This document shows, piece after piece, positions 9,596-21,500 of a stretch of DNA of 64,000 nucleotides (position 1 is its first letter; every line of letters begins with the position of its first letter). This DNA comes from Aplidium turbinatum (Eukaryota; Chordata; Ascidiacea; Aplousobranchia; Polyclinidae): NCBI GenBank assembly GCA_918807975.1, contig OU964934.1, forward strand, positions 10,230,001 to 10,294,000. Direction: 5' to 3'. The notes beneath the pieces are model-generated. The model worked only from the letters and a program-made list of their open reading frames with translations, ran no database searches and was not told the DNA's origin. The position numbers and the translations under genes are program-made.

Positions 9596-12500
9596 GTAAG
9601 CATTATTTTGTGTTCAATATTTTGAAAAAATATACCAGATATCACTCATTTTGGATATTTAAAATCCCACTTCATTCAGACTCAATGTTCTGACTTCCCA
9701 GTCATGTCCGGCACTCTATCTTCAACATCAACTTTTTCAGCTCAACTCCTTACACCTTAAAATTGAATGAGGCTGTTCACCAGGCATTAAATTAAATGAT
9801 ATGAGATGTTCTACTGGTGCAAATTAAGCTAAAGTATCACAAGATGTATACAGTGACAATCTGCTTTTATTCCGACGTTTCGTCAATCAGACACGACTGA
9901 CTTCTTCAGGGGGCTAGACCAGGTAGTGACTACCTGTCTAGCATGGCAAAACACAGGACATATTGCTGAAAACAACTAAACATGCAAAATGAAAATTCAA
10001 CTTCTGGACAAAAACTTATCGCGCGCAAAGTTTGAAATAAGTTAGAAAAAAGGGGGACTTAATTGCGATCAACAAGAAACTTAAATAACAACAAGATAGG
10101 AGAGTGAACGGCATGAGTCATGAATCGAGTTTTGTACGCACTACTGCACAGTTTTTGCAATCAGCATGAAACCAATTTAAAAAAACGTCAAATCAGCAGT
10201 TACAATAGTTTTTTGTAGATAGCGGGAAAAGAGATGCCATCATTGCCATCATTACACCTTAATTAAGCAGAGCAATCGTTTTTGAAACCTGCCGTACAGC
10301 CTGTACTTTAGTATAAAATGGATGCAACCTAGTTCGTACCATGAACAGTTCGTACCTTGAAAAGATCGAGGGAAAAAATTAAAAAAAACCGAAGTCCGCT
10401 GATCGCAGTTTCCGCAAACATTTTTCTGCAGTTTCCGCTAACCCTAACCATAGAGTAATCTATGCTCTAACCCTAACCCTCGCTGATCGCAGTTTCTGCA
10501 AATTTTTTCCGCAGTTTCCGTTACCCCTTACCCTAATTCTAACTATAGAGTTATCTACCGGTATGCTCTAACCCTCGCTAATCGCAGTTTTCGCAAACAT
10601 TTTTCCCAGGGATATCTAGAGAAGGGGATATGAAGGCTCACAGCGATAGCCTTATTCTCATGACACTACCAGGGCGGTAGTTTGTAGCGCGTGAAACATA
10701 AGGTTCTTTTCAAAATTGCAGACAATTTTGTAGTGCAACTGGTACAGTCAGCTATCAAAGACAGTTAGTAAACGTTACATAGAGCATATTTAAAGAATAC
10801 TTGTTTACAAAGACAGTTGAAAAGTTACCAGTAAGCTGTTTTTTTAAACAAAGCCTTTGCAGTACGCTAGATGTAAAGCAAGTTTATGGGTGGTTAAATT
10901 AACAAGCAACCATGAGCATGCTGTAAAGATCCAGGCCTGATGCTAATAGCGCAATGCAAGTTATCATAACAAGATTTATTAAACTACTATCGGTGGGAAT
11001 TGTCATTTTACGATAAACACAGATTATTTACGATAAACAAAAGCCCTTCTATTGTCAGACGTAATAAAAGCCTTCGTATCCCCTTCTTTAGATATCCCTG
11101 ATTTTTCCGCAGTTTCCGCTAACTTTTACCCTAACCAATAACCATAGAGTAATCTGTGCTCTAACCCTCGCTGATCGCAGTTTCCGCAAACATTTTTCCG
11201 CAGTTTCCGCTTACCCTAACTCTAACCATAGAGTAATCTATGCTCTAACCCTTGCTGATCGCAGGGTCATTCCATTATATTTCAGGTCATGAAAAAACCA
11301 ATACTCCGGACATAGGCGCCGACTTTTATTTTTGCACGGGGTGGCGGATAGCACAATATGGCAATCTAAAAACTTTCAAACTGCATGTTTTTTTGTTTGA
11401 TTTTTACTAAGCGTGTTTCGTAGATGCAATTGTCTTATCACACCTGATTTGTAGCTCGATAATTTACAAAGCAACTTTAAAACAAAGCACAGGAGGTATG
11501 TCGTGAATTTTATTGTTACGTTGCTGCTCTGACCATAGGCGCCGACTTTTCAAAAAACCTTGGGGGCGAGAAAGGTGATGACGTCATAACCATCACGCTA
11601 TTCTACTCAATTTAAATAGTCTTTGATTAAGCTTACTGTCATGTTTATATTGACACCTAGGTCGCAAACCGTATTTATTAGAACCGCTGCTTGAAACGAT
11701 TAGTTTTACGCATGCAGTAGTAAGCCTAGTCGTAAAAATTTTGATATTGTTAGCTCATAATTGGAACAGTTGGAAAACAAGCCTATTCATTTCCTTTTCG
11801 AGCGAGTGAATAACAACGATCAAGACAGTGAAGTTATCGAAATAAAACGCAAAAAATCATGATCTCAAGCAGAGTGAAAACCGGCTATCAGTTTTATTAA
11901 CCTCGTTTCGCTCGTTTTGCTAATTAATTACCTTCAAAGCGTTAACAACGGCCAAGTGTTTTCTCTTCTATCTTTTATCGAATACCGTATAAATACTCGA
12001 GTATAGGTGGAGATGTTCGCAAGTGATTTTCACCTCAAAAAGACAGGTTCAACTTATACATGGGAAAAGCTGTTGTCTCCAGCTAGGAAGTTTTCAAAAT
12101 GAACGCATTTTTGCTGCGGCAAAATCATTGCCGACGTAGATTACGGAGTGTGAAATGGCGTCGGCCGAAGTAAAAGTTTTACATACGTTGATTTGCAGTG
12201 ATTTAAACTTAATTTTCAAATTTAATGATTTCTTGTCAATTCTAAACTTTACACACTTCTTGAGCAATATTTAAAGCTCACGAGACAAAACAGCAGAAAG
12301 AGCTGTTTTAAGAGATCATTTTTTTTATTTTTGCGTGTAGGATATAATCGTTCTTATTACCGGTACGTTACATTCCATGATCGTTGAAGTCGATGTCAAA
12401 CCTTAGCGGCCGCATAAAACAATGATGTCAGGTTGGCTAGATGATAATAGCGGTAAAAGACGTCGTTAATGCAGGCAATATACCAAGACCAGTAAACACC

Positions 12501-15500
12501 TTTTCTTTTATCGGTTTTCGATTTAATTCTCACACATTGCGAACAAAACAATGCGTTCTGTTGAATCGTAATTGTCTCACAGCGGGAAAACATCGTTGAA
12601 AATAGCGCGTCTAATTTAGCTGGTTTTCTTAATATTGCAGTGAATAGTTACGTGACTATTCCAGCAGCGTAAGTTACTCTACCATCTACTTTGAAATTTT
12701 CATACCGTATGAGAAAGCCATGTGATCAACTGCTGTTTTGCGGGCAAGAGCAAAGTAGGCTATTTTTCGCTTTCGGCATTCTTTACGTCCGTTTAAAATG
12801 ATCTAAATCTCTTTCGCGAAGTGTTTTATCTTTGAAACACCACTTGTAATTACCATTTTTGTTGCCCCTCAACCATAAATTTACGGGGGGCGCCACCCCC
12901 CGGCCCCCCCGGAAGTCGGCGCGTATGGCTCTGACACTTAACATTTGGCAAAAGTATTTTTGCAACAGAATGCTCTATCTTTGCATCTATCGTATTCTAG
13001 CCATGGGAATTCGCTCTCCCACGATTTTTGATAGCTTCTCCCTTCAACAGCGATTATCCTGCTCGTGCTAACGCCTTTTGGCAGTGGCACACTTTTGTTT
13101 CGTTCAGGCGTTTGGTCACTTTCATGCTGGCTGAAATCCTGACTAGACGCAACAAAAATGACTCAATGGAGGGCTTCAATTTTGAACGCTTTTTCGGTGG
13201 CATCTTTAAGCTGAATAAAACTGGAATGTCGGCGAAAACTTTTACTGGACGACTTTTTGTAATTTTTTCTATGATGTAAGTGTAACAAGCAACTCCTATG
13301 TCAGACCAATAAATTCCCGCCTCAGACTTTTACAGGACAACTTTTCGTAATTTTTTCTATGATGTAACAAGCAACTCCTATGTCATACCAATAAATTCCC
13401 GCCTCACAGTTTGTCACGCATTGACACGGTGACGCAATATTACTGCATGGAGTAGATAACACAGTAGAAATTAAAGCATGAAGTAGATGACAGTTACACT
13501 CCAATTGAAATCGGAAAATAATTCAAAAATCTTGAGTAATTGAAACAGGTTGCTTTTATTATTGGGAATTGGCAAGGGGTGTAGATTTTCTCAAATAGAA
13601 TCATATAAACGTGTAAATTTGCAGAACGTTAAAACTGCTACTTTACTAAGTGCATTTTTTAAATAAAACTCAAAAGTTTTGAAAATTGCATTTTTTTAAT
13701 GAAATTTGAAAATGTATATTCATTTAGGGGGTGGAGCTATCAATCATCGAGATAATTTTGTTTCCAAGTATTTTATAGTTGGCATAATTTATAGCGATAT
13801 TATGAGCAGTTTAAAAATTTTCAAAAAAGATTTTTGAGGGAGGCAATGAAAAGATCGTATTTTATTGATTAATAAATCCCATTGTAAACCTAACAAATGT
13901 AACAATGACTTATGACAAGTAACAAATAAAACGATCGCAACCAGAACAAGGAAAAAACTCGTAGCCACGTGTTGCGTAATCTTCACGTAGCTTGCTTGAT
14001 GTTACGCGAGTATCATGCTAGTGACAAAAACAATCATTTCTTTGCAATACTATATTGGTTCACCCCTTGCTTTACTTGACTTGAAGCGAAAACCAATGAT
14101 CAAAAAAAGATTTAAATGTCCGTTTAAATTACATTTATTTGCAGTAAGTAATGTAACCTAAACGGGGTGGCTGCCACCCTGCCACAGCGGTTACGGGGTG
14201 GCGTGGCCACCCCGTAAGTCGGCGCCAGTGTTCTTGGAAATGTTTCATACTTTGGCAGTTAGTTCACAATCATTAACTGAGCACACCAAAAAAAAAAATT
14301 TTGAAATTGACGAAGTGGTTTAAAAGTTGTGGGGGTTTGAAATTCACCACTCAACCGGGGCATCGTGCCCCCCAAAATTCAAATTTTGCTAATATCTCCT
14401 AATTTATAGCTAAAAAAACAACCAAAATATGTAGAATACCATTTTTGGGGGCAAGGAATCTGAATTTCCAGTCAAAATTGGTGAAAAGATATCATTTATA
14501 GATGAAAACAACGTTTCAAAAATTTTTGGGGGATAACTTTGGGGGGTGTTTTGGCCATGTAGCCATGACCAAACTCAATTTTTTTTTTCTTGAAGTTATT
14601 TACCTGTTCATGTTATGTCTTTATGATGAGTTATTTTAGTTGTTCCATGTGTTTTTTGAGAGGGACTGCAGTTTAAAACTGATACTCAGTTTGGCAAAAT
14701 TCCAATTTATTTGACATGAAGTTTTTGCATTTTTGAAACAGCAAATTGCAATGTCTGTCATCTGACAGTGATTTGTTTCAATCCATATGATCAAAAAAGT
14801 TAAAAGTATTATTAAATCCCATAGGTAAAGTTTAGAAATTATTGAGTGAGCATCAAGTTATAAAAAATACACCAAATTGCACATCAGTCTAGTTAAAAAG
14901 TTTTTCAAGTTTGTTCAGTTCTGAGCTAAAAGTGTAACTTCTACCATTGGATGTAGAAGGTGGAGTTAGTTTCAAAAGTGCAGAAGTGGGTGGCATCCAG
15001 CATATATGGTCTTTTCCAAACCAAACTGTTTAACAACTCCTTTCCTGCTGAATAATAAAAACATCATAGCCAGGCAGTTTTCTACTTCAATGAAAAGTTA
15101 GTTCAGAAATGATAAGGGTGCATGTGCTGGTTTGATAAGAAACGGTAGCAAAATCTTGATCAGACTAGCTGTGTGATATCAGCTGAATAATAAAACATTG
15201 GTAGTTTGACACATAAAACAATTCTTAAAGAAATGGACCATAATATGGCTGAACCCTGCAAATATTGTGACAAAGCATCAGTTATGTTTCAATTATTTTC
15301 GTTTTTTTGATATGTATGGGTTGATATTTTCTAAGTTGAATATTTTGGTCCATGCAAAACTTACATCAATCAAATTTCGTGAAAATATTATACTTAATTG
15401 CTTTGTTTGAAAAAGAAATTTTTTTTGCGATCTTTTTCTCAACGCTCCGAAATATTCCCCCAAACTTAGCGTATCAAAAATAAATTTAAAAAAACTTTAA

Positions 15501-18500
15501 ACCTAAATAACTAAATCATCATTTGAAATGTTCATCTTGGCATATTTTTAATTGCAATTTAAATGAATTCCTTGGATCTTAAATTGGTAAAATGCATGTT
15601 TTCAGTGCGAAAATGGTTCAAGGTAAAGAGTTATAGTCAAAAAATCAAGGCGCAAAATGAAAAAAATGGCTGTGCTCAGCTTCAAAAATCCTACTAGTGG
15701 CTGAAAATTCAAAGTGCTCTATCTCGGCCCCAATTAAGATACTTCAAAAATTTTTTTGCTATTGTCATCATTTTTTAGTATGTATGTACAAAATATGTCA
15801 AAATACGCAAAATTTGTGACTAGTGGTTACAAAATTTGAAAAAATCTGATGATTATAAATGGAATGCCCCACTGTACCATGTTAAAAAGGCATTTAAAAT
15901 TTGCAAAATTTTATAAAGAATTTTGACCACCAGTCCAGGCAAGGAACAATATGGAACAACAAAATTGGAGTGTGTTTATCAAAATATAAGTCCAACTTAA
16001 CATCGCCCCAAAAAAAAATGTTTTTTTTTCTTTGGCTACATGGGCAAATTTCTCCCCAAAATATATACCTCAAAAAATATTTATAATCAAATTACTCCAA
16101 AACTACATGTTTTTCTTATATTCTGTTTGCAAATTTGGATTCCTCATCCCCCAAAATGGTATTCTCCATATTTTCATCAACTTCCTAGCTTCAGTATAAC
16201 AGATATTGGGGCATTTTTACTCTTTGGAGCTGAAATACTGCCACCATGCGGTTAAAATTGAAAATAGTGTAACTTTAAAACCCCTTGACCAATTTTGAAA
16301 ATTTTTTTTTGTTGAGTTCAGTGGGTTGCCATCTCTTACTTATGTCAAAATCAACCAAATCGAAGAGGGTGGGTGGCATTTCCTCTAATTTTGACCTGAA
16401 ATATAATGGAATGACCCTGCAGTTTCCACAAACATTTTTCCGCAGTTTTGCTATTTCCGCTAACCGCAGTTTCCGCTAACCCTAACCCTCGAGTTTGTTT
16501 CAAATTGTTTGGGGAAACTCCGATCAGCGACTTCGGCGTTGTGCTATTAAACTGCGATCAGCGACTTCGGCTTTTTTTAATTTTTTCTTTCGATCTCAGG
16601 GTACGAACTGACTGTACGAATGGTTCAAGGTACGAACTAGGTTGCACCCGTATAAAATATTAAAACAGTAGCCTATCTAATGGCCTGAATAGTAAGTTAG
16701 TGATCATTAGAAATTTATTTGTTGTTTTGTAATGAGCAATAGGCCTACTGAAGAGCGCTAACGGATATTTTCCATAACTTTTGTATTCATCTCTTGTTAA
16801 ATCTTATATATACTTATTTAGATAAAAAAGAAGATAAAACGTTTATATATATATTATATGCTGATAAAATACTGGTTTTTATAGATACCATCGACAGCAC
16901 TGCGCACATTGTTAGCTCATTACAATTGGGACAAAGAACTACTATTAGAGAGATATTATGAATATGATGGAAACCAAGAAAGAATATTTAAAGAAGCTCA
17001 TATTATTAGCCCATTTAAACCACAAGGGACTGCAAAGCATAAGGTATTATTGCACATAGTTTGAGTGTGAGTTTATGGCTTTATAAATGCTATTAATATT
17101 TTATACTTGTAACTATTTGTTTTAGAATTGCATGTATAGGGCTAGGCTATAATTATACATCTCAGAAGGAAAAACTCTTATTTATCTTGTTTATTGATGG
17201 AAGACCTAGTTGTTGAATCAATGTAATGTTGACACAAAGGATTGACGTTGATTTAATCATAAAGCTGGAGAAGCTACTTGCTATCATAAACTGCTTAACT
17301 TTTAGAATATGATAGGTAGGCTAAAAAAATTTCTATTTTGAATGTTATGCATTGACAATGACGGTTTAACATGATAGCCCACACAATATAGGTTATGCAA
17401 AAGTTGTTTTTATTGATAGGCAAATTCAGCTTAGCCTACATTTCACTTGTTTGCTTCTCTTCGGAGAATTCGATTTGGAGAAAGCCTAATTTGAAGTTCA
17501 GCCTTTTTTGGAGAAAGTCTTTTTCGGAGATTTCTGAAATCTCACAGAGTGCATCTATTTATTCAAAGTAATTAGCTTATTATAGAGGTTAATCAAATAA
17601 ACTCTCAATAAAAAAGTCTCTACCAAAGTTTCAGCAAAAAAAAAAGTTGTCAAACAGTATTAACAAAGTTGATAAACAGATCATAACAACTACTGTAAGT
17701 TGAAAGCTAGTGGCAGTTTAGAATAAACCGAGGTTTTGGCGTTAGATGACCTTGAAATCCTAAAGATTAGTTCCTTCGTTAGACTCTCAGTTGATGTTAC
17801 TTTATCATGGCAGATGAATCGATTAGTACACAACGCAAAGGCATTAGCATGATCCAACACTGTGACATCATCGATTATTGCCTAACCTATAAAATAATTG
17901 TTGCTAGATATCGTTATAGCCTATGCCCACAAGATATCAGATAATTTCCATCTAGCTCACTGCAACCCATAGGCGCCGAGTTTTCAAAATAGCTGGGCGG
18001 GCGAACACATAGGCTACTGTCACGTCATAAAGGTTATTTTGTGCGTTTTTCAAAAATTAGGCGATTTTGCTAGGTTGTTGGGCTAGCCTAGTTTTACGTT
18101 TAAGTCAATGTCTCCTCTAACACGATTTGGAAACAAGCAATAAATATAATTGGTACGCAACAACGTCTGGTCCTGGTAATCCAGTTCCGCATATTTTTGT
18201 GATTGGTATGTGCGGGTTGCGGGACGAAACTTGCGAGTTTAGTATCAGTGACGTAACAGACGCAACTGTGATGATTGAGATGACAAATTTAGAGCATTTT
18301 GGCAGCAGAGTTAATTGATAACGTCGTTTGAGAGCAAATTACTCCTTTGAAGAACAATGCTACAGTTGTTACACTGATTCAACATCTGGCGATGTTAAAA
18401 CGATGTAAAAGCAGTGGAAGTTGCGGTCAGACTTTTGCCGCGAATGAAATTCGACACAGGTTTGCGCAATTTACTTGATTTATAGCACTGGGCTACCAGT

Positions 18501-21500
18501 AGCAGAGTGGAGACAAACGGCGCGGCTGGACACTTTTGCTCCTTTAACGGCGAATCAACGTTGTTTGACGTTGCATGAATGTAACATTGGCAATAACTGA
18601 CGAAAACTAATCGCTTAATAGGTCTAGTAGGGCCTATCATATGGCGACAAAACCCTGCGAATAAGGTAAGTAGGCTAGTATCAGAAGGTGGCAGATGGTT
18701 ACAGAAAATTTGGGACTTAAAATTACATTAATTTTTTTTTTAATTCCTGAAATGTCCGGCGGGTGTGGCCCGCCCGCCCGGGACTCAGCGCCGGTGCTGC
18801 AACCATAACCTACCCAAATGATCCCTACAAGTTCTCTAAATCAGGGGTCCGCAAATAGTGGGTCGTGACCCAAATTTGGGTCGCGAGACCATCCACAGTG
18901 GGTCGCAAAACGGTTTAAACTTACCATAAATATAACTTGTATGGCAAAAATAAATACAATCATATAGTCTTTGATGTGCTGAGTTTTGTACAATTTGGTG
19001 GGCTACAAAAAAAATTATACTTTTGATTGTAGGCTAGTAACTTACAGTAGTTAAGCCCACGGCTATATAGCCTGGAAGACACCTTGAGCCAGGGCATGAA
19101 AACTCTCTCAGCTTATCTCCAGAACTGGCGACTGAAATTTAGCGAAACCAAAACTTTGGTGGCAGTTTTCCACCTACACAATCGGTAAGCTGATCGTGAG
19201 CTACATGTTCAGAACAATGGAAAACCTCTGTCCTTCTGCCCCGCACCAAAGTATCTTGGGGTGACACTGGACAGATCGCTCACATACTGCCACCATTTGG
19301 TGTCACTGTGCAAGAAACTGACATCCCGCGCTGAGCAATTCAAGCGTCTGGCAGGCTCCGGCTGGGGGGCGAGGGCTGACACTTTGCGTATAACAGCCTT
19401 AGCCCTTGTCTACTCTTCAGCAGAGTACTGTGCACTTGTTTGGTGCTGCAGTGCTCACTGCCATAACATCGACACTGCCATAAACAGCGCCCTGCGCCCT
19501 ATTATCGGATGCCTGCGTCCCATACCATTGGACAATTTTGCTATTCTCGCTGGCATCCAACCTGCTGAGTTTTGTCGCGAAGAAGCCACTTTGTTTCTTG
19601 GCCGACGGGCACTAGAGCCTAACCATCTTTTCCACCACAAGATCTCTGCTCCCTGTCGACTGACTCAAGACACCCATTCGTTCCAGCCGCTCAACTTCTT
19701 ATCAACAAAGCAGATGAACTTCATCTCTGCGGCTACTTGGGCAAACTATAAATGGAATTCTGAATGGAAGTCAACCGCCACCAGACTCCATTCGTTCATC
19801 CCCGACACATGCCCCATCGGCCTGACACTACCAAGACAGGCATGGGTGCGCCTCAACCGTCTTCGTATGGGCGTCGGGCTTTTTCGCTCAACCATGCGCC
19901 ATTGGGGAATTGGCCTCTTCCTCCTCCTGTGAATGTGGTGCCAAGGAACAGATCGCAGACCACATCATCAATGACTGTACCATCTTCAAGCCACCTAACG
20001 GAGTGGAAGGTTTGCGTGTCATGGATGATGAAACTAAAGACTGGCTGCTCTCTAGTAGCCTTCCAGTGTAGTCCGGGAACATCTTGAGTCTGGGGTGGTA
20101 AAAGGATAAAGTAGACCCTCGGCCTCAGAGGCTTGCACGACGACGACGCACACGGTTAATAGGTCCACCCGCTTGTTAAGCTCAGTTTGGTCCATTTTGG
20201 ATTTACTGAAGGTATAAGAGTGGTAGAAAATTGTCCCTCGCTTAATAAGCCAAAATGGTCCGGTCCCAATGTGGCCTTAATAAGCGGGGACGACCATATT
20301 GGAATTGATATTAATTTGCAAAGTGTTTTGCGCAAAATTATATACTTCCGAAACGTTTGGGTTGCGAAGATGTCGAACAATTGCTTTTTGGGTCGCGCCA
20401 AAAAGTATTTGCGTACCCCTGCTCTAAATAATCAGAAGCCGTCGCTGCATTCTCAAGAAAGCACCGAATCGTTTTTTTTTCTGAAAAAGGCTATCTCTGA
20501 ATTTCCCTTTCAAATCGGATTCTCCAAATCAAATTTTCTTAAACGACCATTCCGTGCTCTCCTAGTGAGTTGGCTGCAAGTTTTTCTTCTTGTGAGGACT
20601 GTGATATTTATTGAATCTAATCCGATTGCTGCTCACAATTACATATACTTCTTTGTTTTCATCAAAATATTTGAAGCTATGCCAACTCATTGTGAGATTC
20701 ATTTTCAGTAAAAATGGTCACAACTGCACCTTAATTTTTTCAAAGTTGAACATAATTTTTTTGTATTGCCCAGTTTAAATTTCAGTTTTCACTTGTAGCC
20801 AACAGTTCAAAATTAAAGCGATGCATGCCAGTTAAATCTAGCCCATGATTGAAAAAAGTATACCATTAAACTTATCCAAATCTAATGCTATTTGTGATGG
20901 AAATTTAAGAACATCTGGCAGTTTTCAACCTACCCTGCGTTGAGCAGATAGTTTTATCTTTGTATCCCACACAAAAATTTTCATAAATCTTCACTTTTGA
21001 ACCTGTTTTACAGTATGCTCATTTCTAATTCTTTTTTTTTAGGTACCGTTTGTACCTTTCATGACCAATTGACCAACCCACTTATATTTTATATAATAAT
21101 AATGTCTAATGACTTTTACTGCAAACAGTTGAAAGAAGCATTGCTATCACAAATGGTGAATGTGTGAATAAAAGTTTATTCTTATTATTAAGTTGCATGA
21201 GAGCAACAAGTCATTTGTACTTGTGAGGGTTTTAACACAAAGTAATGTATAATATAGTAATAAAGTTTTAACACAGGCTGTAGGTTTTCTACCCCTGGTC
21301 AAGGAGCTTCACTAGTGGACTCTTTTAGCCCATATGATGTTGTTCTATGCTGGTAAATTTCTTGAAAAAGTGTATAATACTTAATAGATTTTATTTTCTC
21401 CAGTTGAAGATGTATTGTTTTCAGAAACTTGTTTAAAAATAACCACTTTTTGCACTTGGATAAATTTGTGTCAATTTGGTTTCAGGATCGCAGTGGACGG

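Larger units (their letters stand above)
11264..16417 (-). mobile_element. GGGTCATTCC-family DNA transposon, copy 1, interrupted
   Basis: Inverted termini are GGGTCATTCCATTATATTTC and its reverse complement. The flanking CGCA and TGCA bases fit a 4-bp target duplication with one change. On the minus strand, 15026-14896 encodes [16 protein letters not shown] followed by [19 protein letters not shown]. This aligns with the domain carried by the second copy at 35905-38573. A hAT element (11311-14229), itself interrupted, is inserted near its left end. The superfamily is not assigned. The copy is decayed. Confidence 0.75.
10320..16649. mobile_element. Outer element of a five-layer nest (GTTCGTACC-ended family, copy 1)
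   Basis: The left end GGATGCAACCTAGTTCGTAC and the inverted right end (GGGTGCAACCTAGTTCGTAC on the other strand) match. A 9-bp direct repeat GTATAAAAT flanks both (10311-10319 and 16650-16658). Next to each end AGTTCGTACC is repeated. Inside come repeated units containing CGCTGATCGCAGTTTCCGC, spaced with CTAACCCTAACC tracts. Most of its length is later insertions: 10607-11100 and 11264-16417. No transposase is recognised. It lies in ARIH1 intron 1. Confidence 0.8.
18842..20421. mobile_element. hAT-type element (GTGGGTCG ends) carrying a LINE
   Basis: The left end is CAGGGGTCCGCAAATAGTGG. The right end, reverse-complemented, is CAGGGGTACGCAAATACTTT. An exact 8-bp target duplication CTCTAAAT lies at 18834-18841 and 20422-20429. 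GGGTCGTGACCC-like words lie subterminally. Its interior is largely replaced by a LINE fragment (19055-20152) and a foldback MITE (20161-20294). Confidence 0.85.
17461..20554. mobile_element. GGGTCTGC/CCATTCCG-family element, large interrupted copy
   Basis: The left border TTCGGAGAATTCGATTTGGA and the right border (GATTCTCCAAATC, then CGACCATTCCG) are the family's ends; the leftmost bases are degraded. The flanks TGCTTCTC and TGCTCTCC may be a worn target duplication. Two hAT-type elements (17968-18796 and 18842-20421) account for most of the interior. It lies in ARIH1 intron 2. Confidence 0.6.

Noticed and set aside
10436-10600. CTAACCCTAACC runs as a telomere or CRISPR array
   Set aside because: They are part of a transposon's internal repeat units. 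There are no regular unique spacers.
18127-18640. Short open frames on both strands
   Set aside because: They lie inside the hAT-like element 17968-18796 and resemble no transposase.
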